DNA from: Chimaeribacter californicus
GTDB taxonomy: Bacteria > Pseudomonadota > Gammaproteobacteria > Enterobacterales > Enterobacteriaceae
Assembly: GCF_002858675.1 (NCBI RefSeq)
Contig: NZ_PJZF01000027.1
Span: forward strand, 1 to 64,000
Direction of reading: 5' to 3'
DNA: 64,000 nt
Below the pieces are notes generated by a model. It had not been told where the DNA came from, ran no database searches, and saw nothing but the letters and a program-made list of their open reading frames with translations. Position 1 is the stretch's first letter. The number at the start of each line of letters is the position of its first letter. This document shows positions 41,914 through 51,321 of the stretch, in pieces. The translations under genes and the position numbers were made by a program.

Positions 41914-41938
41914 CCCTGCCGGCTGCGTGCCGGCAGGG
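41914..41938. terminator. Hairpin between EIIB and psiE
   Basis: 10-bp stem CCCTGCCGGC/GCCGGCAGGG with a five-base loop in the convergent gap between the two genes. No T-run on either side, so it is a stability or weak termination element. Confidence 0.55.
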
Positions 41939-41947
41939 TCAGGGCAT

Positions 41948-42355
41948 TTACTCGCGCTTTAACCGGTCGGTATTGGCGAGGAACAGCGTGATCACCAGCA
42001 CCAGAATGGCCCCGGAATAGATCAGCGTATCCAGCGGGTTTTTGTGGTCAACGATGATCAGCCGGACGATCGCCGTAATGCCGATGTAGATGAAATAGCG
42101 TAACGGGAAGTGATAGCCGGAGGAGAAATACTTCACAATCAGCGCGATAAACTCAAAATAGAGGAAGTAGATCACAATCCCTTCAATCAGCAGGTAGGAG
42201 GACGGCTCATCGCCGTTCACGAACAGTACCAGTGCCAGATGATAGGTTTCCCTCCCCAGAAACAGCAGCAGGATCGCACCCAGCCCCAGTAAAAACAGAT
42301 TCAAAATACGCTGCATGATAACGGCTATCATGATGCCGCGTGGTGAACCACCCAT
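41948..42355 (-). CDS. psiE: Phosphate-starvation-inducible protein PsiE
   Basis: A 135-residue inner-membrane protein with four hydrophobic segments. [47 protein letters not shown] is the conserved core in outline, ending in a basic tail (DRLKRE). E. coli PsiE is 136 residues and is induced by phosphate starvation; its molecular function is not known. It follows the mal genes as in E. coli, although the yhhX-PTS cluster is inserted between. Two other ATG codons lie close downstream of the first. Confidence 0.93.
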   Translation of the reverse strand: MGGSPRGIMIAVIMQRILNLFLLGLGAILLLFLGRETYHLALVLFVNGDEPSSYLLIEGIVIYFLYFEFIALIVKYFSSGYHFPLRYFIYIGITAIVRLIIVDHKNPLDTLIYSGAILVLVITLFLANTDRLKRE

Positions 42356-42558
42356 TAGGATTCTCTTTAGTCATTAAATCGTTTCAGCAGCATACCGAAT
42401 GCGGGCCGGGCGGGACAAGGGATGATAGAAAGACTATGTAGCAGGTTTGTCATAACACCCCGTTGCCCGCAACATTTTACAGATTAAGTGTGGCTTACGC
42501 TGGATTTTTGTCAGGCGTAAAATTTATGAAAACTCTTTTTCTGCCATAAGGTAATTGG

Positions 42559-43059
42559 ATGCCTATCAATTTCAGCCCCCACGTCGGCGCGCTCCTTGAA
42601 TGTAATTATGGTAAACATCCTGTTGGTCAGGATGGCCATGTAGTCACAAACTTTTATGATGGTCATCTTCCACCAGAAATGATTAAGAATCGGTTAGTGG
42701 TGGTGCTTAATGGAAAAATCAGCGGTGGTTCATGTATTGTTGTTCCACTTTCTACTACCCGCGACCAAAACAAGCTGAATCGAGGTCTGCATGTTGAAAT
42801 TGCTGAAGAAATCATTGAAGACCTTCCTTTCTTTTCTCAACATACCCGGTGGGCAAAAGCCGATTTGGTTCAGCAAGTCAGCCGTTATCGCCTGCATAAA
42901 GCAAGAACGAAAAGAGGGTATCTCGATCAATGCCTTTCAAGAGAAATTGTTGCTGAAATTCAATGCGCTGTAGTCAAAGCAATAAATGCTTCCTGGCTGA
43001 TAAAAGAGACGGTTGACCCACTTCACTCTATCGGCGATAATATCGTCGTAGCCCATTGA
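42559..43059 (+). CDS. PemK/MazF-like protein, solitary and low in GC
   Basis: A 166-residue protein resembling MazF/PemK-type RNA-cleaving toxins. The SH3-like core is suggested by a GALLECNYG opening, then IKNRLVVVLNG and SCIVVPLSTT (about 40-66), then TRWAKADLVQQVSRYRL (about 96-112), a conserved block of this subgroup. The base composition is clearly more AT-rich than neighbouring genes, a sign of transfer. No antitoxin-sized gene precedes or follows it. The ATG follows ATAAGG. It could be a toxin with an unlinked or absent antitoxin, or a domesticated relative; activity is unproven. Confidence 0.75.
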   Translation: MPINFSPHVGALLECNYGKHPVGQDGHVVTNFYDGHLPPEMIKNRLVVVLNGKISGGSCIVVPLSTTRDQNKLNRGLHVEIAEEIIEDLPFFSQHTRWAKADLVQQVSRYRLHKARTKRGYLDQCLSREIVAEIQCAVVKAINASWLIKETVDPLHSIGDNIVVAH

Positions 43060-43093
43060 GGCCTTTAAGATTTTCTCCCCTTGAGGGACTTGC

Positions 43094-43119
43094 GAAGCCC
43101 AGCCTGACCGCTGGGCTTC
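43094..43119. terminator. Hairpin after the PemK/MazF-like gene
   Basis: Perfect 10-bp stem GAAGCCCAGC/GCTGGGCTTC with loop CTGACC, 35 bases after the stop. There is no T-run; it may be a weak terminator or 3'-end protector. Confidence 0.55.
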
Positions 43120-43175
43120 TGCCATTCTGGGGTTTCATTAACGTCTTAAGCCCATCACGTTTTCCCTTTTACGCC

Positions 43176-43202
43176 AATAAAAAACCCCGGCATTGCCGGG
43201 GT
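43176..43202 (-). terminator. Terminator after yjbH
   Basis: Stem ACCCCGGC/GCCGGGGT with a three-base loop. The minus strand continues with a T-run, 22 bases past the yjbH stop. It ends the yjbFGH operon. Confidence 0.92.
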
Positions 43203-43224
43203 CTGATGGGGAACGCCTGTGCCC

Positions 43225-45315
43225 TTAGTTGAAATAGGGCGAGCGGCTGTCGGTAATGTTGTAGAGCTGGTATTTGCGGCCCAGCATCTGGCCGCCGTCG
43301 CGGGTCAGCGGCACCCAGTTGATCTGCGCGCGCGTCCGGCTCGGCTGCACGGTCAGGATGTCCAGCGGCACCGAGACGTAGAAGCCTTTGGTGAACTCCC
43401 CTTCCCCATACTCCTCTGCCGAGACGTTGGTCTTGGTGGCAAATGCCCCGACAATCACGCCGCTGTCGAAACGTTTGGAGACGTCAAGCGTGGCGCCTTT
43501 GTCTTTCGCCAGATACTGCCCGACGCTGGCTTTGACCAGCACCCCGTCCAGGAAACGCGGCTGCCAGTAGGCAGTCAGGTTGCCGGTCTGGGTTTTGTAG
43601 TTGGTGAAATGCAGCGGGCTGTCCCAGTCACGCTGTTTCACGTAGTTGCCGTCCACGCCGAATGCCCAGCGGCTGTCCAGCGGGCGGTAGAGCACTTCCG
43701 CGCCTACGCCGCCATACATCTGTTCCAGATAGCCGCCATAGATCTGGCCGTACCAGCCATCACCCAGGCGATCCATATAGGTCAGCTGCGCGTTGTTCAG
43801 GTAGAGATCGTTGTTATCGACATACTCACGGATGCGGGTACGCACACGCGGCAGGGTGCTGTCGGCCGGCGGCCCCTTGTAGTTGAACTTGTCATAGTTG
43901 TTGAACAGGTTCAGGAACAGCGAGCCGGACGCCAGCAGATGCTCGGTCATCCACCAGTCGGCATTACCCTGAATGCCGACCTGATACATGTAGAAATCTT
44001 CCGGGCCGCCGATGGACTGGTTCAGCACCGGTGCCAGCCCGGCGCTGAAGGTGCTTTTCTCCACGTAGTAGCCCTGCTCTGCCCGTTCAGGCAGGTGCGG
44101 GTCGGCGCGGTGCTGCAACAGCGGCTTCTCCTGCCCGAGCGGGTAGCCTTCCAGTTGCTGCTTCAGGCTCTCCACGCTGGTCACGGTGCTGGAGATCGGC
44201 ATGTTCATGCTGGTATCGGTGACGTTCAGGGTATCCACCCCGTCCGGCAGCCGGTTGATCAGGATGCGGTTGGCACGCTCAATTGCCGCGTTATTGTCGC
44301 GGTAGCGGTTCTGTGCGCCGGTCATGTAGAGCGTGCCGTCTTTCACCTGGATGTGCGGTGCGGTGTAGCCGGCGTTGTCCTGCAAGGCAGCCAGTTGCCC
44401 GCCGATGACCTGATGGTCAAGGATGGCGTCCTGCGGTTGCGGCTGGTAAGGCTGCGGCGGCGGGTCAATATGGCGCTGCGACAGTTCGTTGAAGTTGGTG
44501 CGCAGGGTCACGCCGGCCATCAGGGTGTTGCCGCGCTCCCAACTCAGGTTGACGTCGGCCCAGTCGGTCATGCGGTAGACCGCGCCGACGTTCACTTTCG
44601 AATCCTGCTTGATGGTGCCGGCGAAATCGCCCTGGTAGTCGTTGCCTTCGTACTCCACTTTCAGGCGCAGCGGCTGCCACGGCGTCTGGTATTCGATGCC
44701 GCCAAACAGCGAGGCCGGGCCATGGAAGAAGTTTTTACCGTTGAACTCCCCGGCGTCGCCCTGCACGTTGTTGCGGTAGCAGTAACTCGCCTTGGCCTCA
44801 CAGAACGGGTTTTTCACGTTGCCGCTGTTGCCGAGGTAGCCCCAGCCGAGGCCGAGGGTAAAGTCGAGCGGCCCCCAGGCTTTGCTGGCGGCGATGAATT
44901 CGCTGTCAAACAGCCCGGTACCGCCGAAGTCACGGATACCCACTGACGTCTCCGGCAGCCAGTAGCCCTCTTCCCACAGCCGCAGTTTCAGGTCGACGCC
45001 TTTGTCTTTGTAAGTCTGGTCACCGCTGAACGCCTCATCGCTGCTGTATTTGCGGGTGCGCACGTCGGTGTAGCGGATGGTGGCTTCCAGCCACGGGAAG
45101 GGCTGCACCGCCAGCGAATAGAAGCGGTACTGGTCGTTGTGGCGCAGGTTAAGGCTGAACTCGCCCTCTTTCGCCATCCGCCCGGTCGGCACCTGCATCA
45201 GGCCAACGCCGCCGAAATCGCCCTGCGACGGCCCCAGCGGTTCGGTATAAGGGGAAGCCTGCGCGCCTGCGGCCACGGCCATCGCCAGTGCGCTGATAAC
45301 ATAGGATCTTTTCAT
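43225..45315 (-). CDS. yjbH: YjbH family outer-membrane protein (exopolysaccharide operon)
   Basis: A 696-residue protein with a signal peptide (cleaved near residue 20, QASPYTEPLG), then a long beta-rich chain typical of YjbH/GfcD: GDFGGVGLMQVPTGRM near the start, NLRHNDQYRFYSLAVQPFPWLEATIRY, and a C-terminal barrel-like half ending in an aromatic residue pair (SRSPYFN). It is thought to be an outer-membrane channel component for a secreted polysaccharide. The ATG overlaps the yjbG stop by one base (TAATG). In E. coli the yjb operon is controlled by the Rcs phosphorelay; no clear RcsB box was identified here. Confidence 0.92.
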   Translation of the reverse strand: MKRSYVISALAMAVAAGAQASPYTEPLGPSQGDFGGVGLMQVPTGRMAKEGEFSLNLRHNDQYRFYSLAVQPFPWLEATIRYTDVRTRKYSSDEAFSGDQTYKDKGVDLKLRLWEEGYWLPETSVGIRDFGGTGLFDSEFIAASKAWGPLDFTLGLGWGYLGNSGNVKNPFCEAKASYCYRNNVQGDAGEFNGKNFFHGPASLFGGIEYQTPWQPLRLKVEYEGNDYQGDFAGTIKQDSKVNVGAVYRMTDWADVNLSWERGNTLMAGVTLRTNFNELSQRHIDPPPQPYQPQPQDAILDHQVIGGQLAALQDNAGYTAPHIQVKDGTLYMTGAQNRYRDNNAAIERANRILINRLPDGVDTLNVTDTSMNMPISSTVTSVESLKQQLEGYPLGQEKPLLQHRADPHLPERAEQGYYVEKSTFSAGLAPVLNQSIGGPEDFYMYQVGIQGNADWWMTEHLLASGSLFLNLFNNYDKFNYKGPPADSTLPRVRTRIREYVDNNDLYLNNAQLTYMDRLGDGWYGQIYGGYLEQMYGGVGAEVLYRPLDSRWAFGVDGNYVKQRDWDSPLHFTNYKTQTGNLTAYWQPRFLDGVLVKASVGQYLAKDKGATLDVSKRFDSGVIVGAFATKTNVSAEEYGEGEFTKGFYVSVPLDILTVQPSRTRAQINWVPLTRDGGQMLGRKYQLYNITDSRSPYFN

Positions 45316-46070
45316 TAGTCAGGGACCCGGTTGGTCAACAGCGCCAGAATCCGCAGGTTCAGATCGCGGTAAGCGCTGGGTAAGGCTTGGGCGGAGAAGC
45401 CCACAAAGAGCGTGCTGCCCGGTGCCGGTTCGGCGCGGCGGTGGTTCCAGTAGGCGACCGGCACCTGCCGGGTGGTGCCGTCGGGCTGAATCAGCCAGAC
45501 CTGGTTTTTATCGTACCCCGCCAGCGGGGCGTGGTTATCGAGATAGGTTTTTGCGTCCTGCGCCGGGACAAACGGCTGCGGGCCGCTGTTCTCCACCAGC
45601 CCGAACAGGCGCACGGTAGTCGGCCGTTGCAGGGTATAGACGCTGTACTCCCCTTCCAGGCGGCGGTTATGCTCCGGATGAATACGCACGTCGTCCGGGT
45701 CGAGCGGCACAAACTGGCGGCCGGTCACCGTCAGTTGCGACACCTGCTGATGCAGGTTGTCGGCAGCGGCGGCCAGGTCGCCGTCATCATCCTGCCGAAA
45801 CGCCGCGGCCAGCGCGCTTAAGGAAGCCAGCACCGCCTGTTTCACCGCCTGCTGCTGCACGGTGGCCTGCGGCGCGGCGATCACCGTGCCCGGCCACCAG
45901 GTGCGGTTAAACAGCGCCGGATTCATCACCAGTTCACTGAGGTTCCGGGCGCCGTCAACCGTGACGCTGCCGGCCTGCTCCGGTAAATACACCGTGACGT
46001 GGCTCTCCGCGAACGCGGACGCAGCCAGGCCAACGCTCAGGCTTACTCCAAGTAAGAGACGTTTTTTCAT
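45315..46070 (-). CDS. yjbG: YjbG/GfcC family periplasmic protein (exopolysaccharide operon)
   Basis: A 251-residue protein with a signal peptide (KKRLLLGVSLSVGLAASAFA, cleaved near residue 21) and the GfcC layout: two ubiquitin-like beta-grasp regions (HVTVYLPEQAGSVTVDG; TVRLFGLVENSGPQPF) and a C-terminal amphipathic helix ending NLRILALLTNRVPD. GfcC relatives are periplasmic and accompany capsule or group 4 polysaccharide export. It is 5 bp after yjbF and overlaps yjbH by one base. Confidence 0.92.
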   Translation of the reverse strand: MKKRLLLGVSLSVGLAASAFAESHVTVYLPEQAGSVTVDGARNLSELVMNPALFNRTWWPGTVIAAPQATVQQQAVKQAVLASLSALAAAFRQDDDGDLAAAADNLHQQVSQLTVTGRQFVPLDPDDVRIHPEHNRRLEGEYSVYTLQRPTTVRLFGLVENSGPQPFVPAQDAKTYLDNHAPLAGYDKNQVWLIQPDGTTRQVPVAYWNHRRAEPAPGSTLFVGFSAQALPSAYRDLNLRILALLTNRVPD

Positions 46071-46075
46071 GGTAT

Positions 46076-46714
46076 TTACGGTTTCAAAATTGTGATGTTA
46101 ACGGGGATGAAATCCGGGCCGATGAACTGCTCCGCTTTCCTGACAATGCCGGTGGCGGGGTCGATCCAGAAGTGGTTGCGGTAGTGGCGGCCCAGCGACG
46201 GCACGGTCACCTCTTCCTCCACGCGCAGCGTATTCAGGGTGGTGCCCGCAATCTCCAGCGGCTCGCTGCCGTCAAGGTGGAATACCGAGTTGGCGGTGGC
46301 GCTGTGGAACTGCTGCCCCTCTGTCCAGCTCAGGGTGTGCGTCCAGGTTGCGCCGTCTTTCAGGGTTTGCGGGTGGAGCAGCGGGTCGTGCCGGCGGTCG
46401 GTGACTTCCAGCAGGTTGTCACGGTAGCCCACGGTTTTGGTCAGGCGGCCGTTTTGCGTCACCAGCAGTACACGGTCAGAGGAGAGCCATTTCACCTGCC
46501 CCTCTTCTGCAAAGGCGGCCACAACAAAGATCTGTGGGCCGTCATTCAGCCGGGCATAAATGCTGGAGTACGGCAGATCGCGCAGCGTCTGCGCATCCAG
46601 CTCGACATCCGGCATGCCGAATGTGGCGATCGCCAGCGTATCCTCGATGCTCCGCTGCGTCTGGCTACAGGCCGAAAGCAGGAGACAAGCCAATAACAGT
46701 GAAAAATAGCGCAC
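46076..46714 (-). CDS. yjbF: YjbF family outer-membrane lipoprotein (exopolysaccharide operon)
   Basis: A 212-residue lipoprotein related to GfcB. The start is probably the GTG at 46714, giving RYFSLLLACLLLSACSQ with a clean lipobox (LSAC, lipidated Cys near residue 16); the longer frame from 46753 would put charged residues and a Trp in front of the signal. The body (DVELDAQTLRDLPYSSIYARL; HYRNHFWIDPATGIVRKAEQFIGPDF) is typical of the family. It is the first recognisable gene of the operon; the small yjbE that precedes it in E. coli was not found. Confidence 0.9.
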   Translation of the reverse strand: MRYFSLLLACLLLSACSQTQRSIEDTLAIATFGMPDVELDAQTLRDLPYSSIYARLNDGPQIFVVAAFAEEGQVKWLSSDRVLLVTQNGRLTKTVGYRDNLLEVTDRRHDPLLHPQTLKDGATWTHTLSWTEGQQFHSATANSVFHLDGSEPLEIAGTTLNTLRVEEEVTVPSLGRHYRNHFWIDPATGIVRKAEQFIGPDFIPVNITILKP

Positions 46715-47436
46715 GTTCTTTTCCCAGGATAAACAGGCCCATAACAGGGGCAACGTCAGGCGGCCCCCAGAAGCCAGCCGCGCACAGGACGGGCTGATGC
46801 ATGATTATTGGCCTCACCGGGGCGAACCCCGGCGGGCAAACGTATACCGGTTAACACCGGTGGCCCCTTTCGCCAGCACAAGGGCTGGAATTCCATGCGA
46901 AAAGCGGGGCACGTTTGTCAGGCGGCCAGTTTATTGCGCCGTTCAGCTGCGCCATACATTCCAGAAACTGGAGAGTTCCCGGCGACAAATTAATGCATTG
47001 CCTCAAAGGGATACCGGTGTCTTTCAGGTATGGCGGGCAGGAAGGGCTGCTTATTTATAATGCAATAAACTGTTAATGAGTGTCATCATTGATGGCGTGA
47101 ATGTTCTGGCAGCGGGCGGTTTCATCCCTGAAACCCGGTTTTTATCCGTAGCCTTAACTTAATGAATTTAAGGCATTTTTCGCTAAACGGCCTTCAGCGC
47201 TTTTTCACCGGCGCTTTGCTGTCGCGTTTTCAGAAACCATCAGAAAGTGAACAAAAAAGCAGGCGAACAGTTTTTTACGCCAGAAACCCGACTTATGAAA
47301 AGAATAATATCTGCTGGTTTTGCTAATCTCAGGAAAAATAACGGATAATGCGCGGTGAAATTATAAGCACACTCAGCGAAGGCTGAATTTTCGGTTTTTC
47401 AGACAAACCCTACTGCCCGGCGGCCGGCGACAGGCA

Positions 47437-47474
47437 ATAAAAAGGCCCTGACAGGCAAAAACCTGCAGGGCCCT
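47437..47474 (-). terminator. Terminator after pgi
   Basis: Interrupted stem GGCCCTG-A-CAGG/CCTG-CAGGGCC around a CAAAAA loop, followed on the minus strand by TTTTTATT. It lies about 60 bases beyond the pgi stop. Confidence 0.85.
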
Positions 47475-47491
47475 TTACGTTTTGGTGACCA

Positions 47492-47514
47492 AACCTTAAC
47501 CAAAGGTTAAGGTT
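47492..47514. repeat. Second hairpin just after pgi
   Basis: Perfect 10-bp arms AACCTTAACC/GGTTAAGGTT with a three-base AAA loop, 18 bases after the pgi stop and before the main terminator. Possibly an mRNA 3'-end stabiliser or protein-binding palindrome. Confidence 0.6.
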
Positions 47515-47532
47515 CTGCTCACACCGGCAACA

Positions 47533-49179
47533 TTAACGCCAGGCTTTAAAGCGGTTGATCAGTGCGTTGGTGGAACTGTCATGGCTGCTGACGTCCTCAT
47601 CCCCGGCCAGTTCCGGCAGGATGCGGTTTGCCAGCTGTTTGCCCAGCTCAACGCCCCACTGGTCAAAGGTGAAGATGTTGAGGATCACGCCCTGGGTAAA
47701 GATTTTGTGCTCGTACAGCGCAATCAGCGCACCGAGGCTTTCCGGGGTGATTTCACGCAGCAGGATGGAGTTGGTCGGGCGGTTGCCTTCGAACACCTTA
47801 AACGGCGCAACGTGTTTCACGTCATCAGGGGTTTTGCCCTGAGCCGCGAACTCTTCTTCCACCGTCTCCAGGGATTTGCCGAACGCCAGCGCTTCGGTCT
47901 GGGCGAAGAAGTTGGAGAGCAGCTTGGCGTGGTGGTCGCTCAGCGGGTTATGGCTGATGGCCGGCGCGATGAAATCACACGGGACAATTTTGGTGCCCTG
48001 GTGGATCAGCTGGTAGAAGGCGTGCTGGCCGTTGGTACCCGGCTCGCCCCAGATGATCGGGCCGGTCTGGTAGTCCACCGGGTTGCCGTTACGGTCAACG
48101 TATTTGCCGTTGGATTCCATGTTGCCCTGCTGGAAGTAGGCGGCAAAGCGGTGCATGTACTGGTCATACGGCAGGATCGCTTCGGTTTCGGCACCAAAGA
48201 AGTTGTTGTACCAGATGCCGATCAGCGCCAGCAGCACCGGCAGGTTCTGTTCTGCCGGGGTATTGGCGAAGTGCTTGTCCATCTCGTGCGCGCCGCTCAG
48301 CAGCTTCTCGAAGTTCTCAAAGCCCAGCGAGAGCGCGATGGAGAGGCCAATCGCTGACCACAGGGAGTAACGCCCGCCGACCCAGTCCCAGAATTCGAAC
48401 ATGTTGTCGGTGTCGATGCCGAACTCGCCCACCGCTTTCGCGTTGGTGGAGAGTGCCGCAAAGTGTTTGGCCACGTGCTGCTGATCGCCCGCGGTATTCA
48501 GGAACCAGTCACGCGCGCTGTGGGCGTTGGTCATGGTTTCCTGGGTGGTGAAGGTTTTAGAGGCCACCAGGAACAGGGTGGTTTCCGGGCTGAGGGTTTT
48601 CAGCGTTTCCGCGATGTGGGTGCCGTCAACGTTGGAGACAAAATGCATGTTGAGGTGGTTTTTGTACGGCTTCAGCGCCTCCGTCACCATGAACGGGCCG
48701 AGGTCAGAGCCGCCGATGCCGATGTTCACCACGTCGGTAATCGGTTTGCCGGTGTAGCCTTTCCAGTCACCGCCGATGACGCGGTCACAGAACTGCTTCA
48801 TCTTCGCCAGCACCGCGTTCACTTCCGGCATCACATCTTTGCCGTCCACCAGAATCGGGGTATTGCTGCGGTTGCGCAGGGCCACGTGCAGCACGGCGCG
48901 GTCTTCAGTGCGGTTAATCTTCTCACCGGAGAACATTGCCTTGATGGCACCCTGAAGGTCAGTCTCTTTGGCCAGGGCCTGCAACTTCTCCAGCGTTTCT
49001 TTGGTGATGCGGTTTTTGGAGTAATCCACCAGCATCTGATCGTTAAAGGTGGCGGAGAAGGAGGAGAATCGCGCGCTGTCCTGGGCGAATAGCTCACTGA
49101 TCTGAACATCTTTCATCTGTTCAAAATGCTGCTGCAGGGCTTGCCAGGCAGCGGTTTGACTTGGATTGATATTTTTCAT
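47533..49179 (-). CDS. pgi: Glucose-6-phosphate isomerase
   Basis: Interconverts glucose 6-phosphate and fructose 6-phosphate in glycolysis. It has 548 residues (E. coli 549). The sugar-phosphate loop [15 protein letters not shown], family signature [20 protein letters not shown] near 376-395 (with the catalytic His), and the C-terminal Lys in [13 protein letters not shown] near 510 are present. The ATG at 49179 is followed by the typical [14 protein letters not shown]. It is divergent from lysC, as in E. coli. Confidence 0.98.
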   Translation of the reverse strand: MKNINPSQTAAWQALQQHFEQMKDVQISELFAQDSARFSSFSATFNDQMLVDYSKNRITKETLEKLQALAKETDLQGAIKAMFSGEKINRTEDRAVLHVALRNRSNTPILVDGKDVMPEVNAVLAKMKQFCDRVIGGDWKGYTGKPITDVVNIGIGGSDLGPFMVTEALKPYKNHLNMHFVSNVDGTHIAETLKTLSPETTLFLVASKTFTTQETMTNAHSARDWFLNTAGDQQHVAKHFAALSTNAKAVGEFGIDTDNMFEFWDWVGGRYSLWSAIGLSIALSLGFENFEKLLSGAHEMDKHFANTPAEQNLPVLLALIGIWYNNFFGAETEAILPYDQYMHRFAAYFQQGNMESNGKYVDRNGNPVDYQTGPIIWGEPGTNGQHAFYQLIHQGTKIVPCDFIAPAISHNPLSDHHAKLLSNFFAQTEALAFGKSLETVEEEFAAQGKTPDDVKHVAPFKVFEGNRPTNSILLREITPESLGALIALYEHKIFTQGVILNIFTFDQWGVELGKQLANRILPELAGDEDVSSHDSSTNALINRFKAWR

Positions 49180-49495
49180 CGTAACGCTCTCGGTTGAGTT
49201 TCACATAATGAGATTAAAAGCTTATCCCAGCAGGCGCGAAAAATGGGCAAACACGGCATGCTGGGATACGCTTTACGTACCGCCTGGTGCCGATTGTAGC
49301 CTGTAATCCTTTCGATGATATCCCTTTTCTTGCAATAGGCCGCATCTGTTAATGATTATTTATTAATCGGTTATGAAGTGTGGCAGAACATGCGCATCAT
49401 CCGTAAATAATAAAAATAGAAAAGCCTTATGCTTTCGTTGACAGCGCAGCCAGAACCGGTAATCCTAGCCCCCTACTCGCGCAACCGTGTGCGAG
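49180..49495. promoter_or_regulatory. Divergent promoter region, pgi and lysC
   Basis: The gap holds the pgi promoter on the minus strand and the lysC promoter on the plus strand. The section about 49330-49440 is AT-rich and the likely site of the lysC promoter ahead of the riboswitch. No operator was identified. Confidence 0.5.
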
Positions 49496-49680
49496 CCAGA
49501 AGAGGCGCGTCGCCCAGGCAGGGTGTCAGAGGAACCGTATTCCACTGACGGCACTTGAGGGGGAGCGACGCCGAGGTACGTGGGCAGGCGGATGCCCCGT
49601 ATCGGCTACAGAGGCTGAATCCTCTGGGTTGTCACCAGGATCGCCCAACGCGGGCGGCCAGCAAGGTGGAGCGCTTCTGG
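49496..49680 (+). ncRNA. Lysine riboswitch (L box) upstream of lysC
   Basis: P1 is closed by CCAGAAG (49496-49502) and CTTCTGG (49674-49680). Inside are hallmark segments AGAGGCGCGTCGCCCA, GAGGGGGAGCGACGCCGAGG, and GGCTACAGAGGCTGAATCCTC followed by GGGTTGTCACCAG. These match the E. coli lysC leader almost segment by segment. The following sequence up to CTCCCCTTGTGCC (about 49720-49733) is the expression platform that hides the ribosome-binding site when lysine is bound, as known for E. coli. Confidence 0.95.
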
Positions 49681-49786
49681 GAGTATCGTAGCCCCCTACG
49701 TCTGCCCCCTATCTATCGCTCTCCCCTTGTGCCAAGGTTTTGAATTTGTTGCCATTAAAATAATGGCCCCTGACACGAGGTTTACC

Positions 49787-51169
49787 ATGAATCAAGCAGT
49801 TCCCTCCTCCTGGCCCGCCGGTCAGCCGATGATCGTGGCAAAATTCGGCGGCACCAGCGTCGCGGATTTTGATGCCATGAACCGCAGCGCGGATGTGGTG
49901 CTGGCCAACCCGGCCAACCGCCTGGTTATCCTGTCTGCCTCCGCCGGCATTACCAACCTGTTGGTCGCCCTGGCGGAAGGCTGCGATCAGGAGCAGCGTG
50001 ACGTGAAACTCGGTGAAATCCGCCGGGTTCAGTACGCCATCATAGACCGGCTCACGGAGCCTGAGGTGATCCGCGAGGAGATTGACCGCCTGCTGGAGAA
50101 CATCGCCATGCTCTCTGAAGGCGCCAGCCTGGCCACCTCTGCGGCGCTGACCGATGAGCTGGTGAGCCATGGCGAACTGATGTCGACCTTGCTGTTTGTT
50201 GAGATCCTGCGTGAGCGCCATGTGGCCGCGGAATGGTTTGATGTGCGTAAAGTAATGCGCACCACGGACCGCTTCGGCCGCGCCGAACCTGACACCGCGC
50301 AGCTGGCGGAACTGACCACGCAGCAACTGCTGCCGCGCCTGGAGCGCGCCCTGGTGATTACCCAGGGCTTTATCGGCAGTGAAGAGAAGGGGCGCACCAC
50401 CACCCTGGGCCGCGGCGGCAGTGACTATACCGCTGCCCTGCTGGGCGAAGCGCTGCACGCCGGCCGCGTTGATATCTGGACGGATGTACCGGGGATTTAC
50501 ACCACCGACCCGCGCGTGGTGCCGACGGCCAAACGCATCGATAAAATCACCTTCGAAGAAGCCGCTGAAATGGCGACGTTCGGCGCGAAAGTGCTGCACC
50601 CGGCCACCCTGCTGCCGGCGGTGCGCAGCGACATCCCGGTGTTTGTCGGTTCCAGTAAAGATCCGGCCGCCGGCGGCACGCTGGTGTGCAACAGCACCAA
50701 AAACCCGCCGCTGTTCCGCGCGCTGGCACTGCGCCGCAAACAGACGCTGCTGACGCTGCACAGCCTTAACATGCTGCACGCACGCGGGTTCCTGTCTGAG
50801 GTGTTTAACATCCTGCTGCGCCACAACATCTCGGTTGACCTGATCACCACCTCTGAAGTGAGCGTGGCGCTGACGCTCGACACCACCGGTTCCACCTCCA
50901 CCGGTGACAGCCTGCTGACCACTTCACTGCTGACCGACCTCTCGTCCCTTTGCCGGGTCGAGGTGGAGGAGAACCTGGCGCTGATTGCGCTGATTGGTAA
51001 CAAACTGTCGCAGGCCTGCGGCGTCGGCAAAGAGGTATTCGGCGTGCTCGACCCGTTCAGCATCCGCATGATCTGTTACGGTGCCAGCAGCTATAACCTC
51101 TGCTTCCTGGTGCCCGGCAATGACGCCGAGCAGGTGGTGCAGACCCTGCACCGCAACCTATTCGAGTAA
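49787..51169 (+). CDS. lysC: Lysine-sensitive aspartokinase III
   Basis: Phosphorylates aspartate, the first step to lysine, threonine and methionine, with feedback inhibition by lysine. It has 460 residues from the ATG at 49787 (GAGG upstream), with an N-terminus about 11 residues longer than E. coli LysC (449). The catalytic Lys19 lies in [32 protein letters not shown] and [14 protein letters not shown] are the substrate and nucleotide loops. Two C-terminal ACT domains (about 315-460) provide the lysine sites ([33 protein letters not shown]). An in-frame upstream ATG at 49727 lies in the leader and is not used. Confidence 0.97.
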   Translation: MNQAVPSSWPAGQPMIVAKFGGTSVADFDAMNRSADVVLANPANRLVILSASAGITNLLVALAEGCDQEQRDVKLGEIRRVQYAIIDRLTEPEVIREEIDRLLENIAMLSEGASLATSAALTDELVSHGELMSTLLFVEILRERHVAAEWFDVRKVMRTTDRFGRAEPDTAQLAELTTQQLLPRLERALVITQGFIGSEEKGRTTTLGRGGSDYTAALLGEALHAGRVDIWTDVPGIYTTDPRVVPTAKRIDKITFEEAAEMATFGAKVLHPATLLPAVRSDIPVFVGSSKDPAAGGTLVCNSTKNPPLFRALALRRKQTLLTLHSLNMLHARGFLSEVFNILLRHNISVDLITTSEVSVALTLDTTGSTSTGDSLLTTSLLTDLSSLCRVEVEENLALIALIGNKLSQACGVGKEVFGVLDPFSIRMICYGASSYNLCFLVPGNDAEQVVQTLHRNLFE

Positions 51170-51188
51170 TACCGCGGCGCGCAGGGCG

Positions 51189-51215
51189 GAGCCGGGCGCA
51201 AGCCCGGCTTTTTTA
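51189..51215 (+). terminator. Terminator after lysC
   Basis: Stem AGCCGGGC/GCCCGGCT with loop GCAA, followed by a T-run, 20 bases after the lysC stop. Confidence 0.93.
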
Positions 51216-51321
51216 TGCCCGCCGCACAGCAAACCGGCAAGGAAATGTACGACCTGTAGAAAAATGCAACATCTGTAAAAACACAACATCCGCCATAACC
51301 AGAAGAAGGAACCGACCTCTC

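Larger units (their letters stand above)
46715..47532. other. Long gap between yjbF and pgi, rich in inverted repeats
   Basis: 818 bp with no supported gene. Several small hairpins are visible, including CCGGGG-CGAA-CCCCGG (46817-46832) and ACCGGT-TAAC-ACCGGT (46846-46861). The middle (about 47040-47390) is AT-rich and probably holds the yjb promoter. A yjbE-like small secreted protein was looked for on the minus strand and not seen. The right end holds the pgi terminator and a second stem. Confidence 0.6.

Noticed and set aside
43219-44946. A 575-codon plus-strand open frame
   Set aside because: Antisense to yjbH, composition typical of a shadow frame, and the yjbH frame has a signal peptide, operon context and family motifs.
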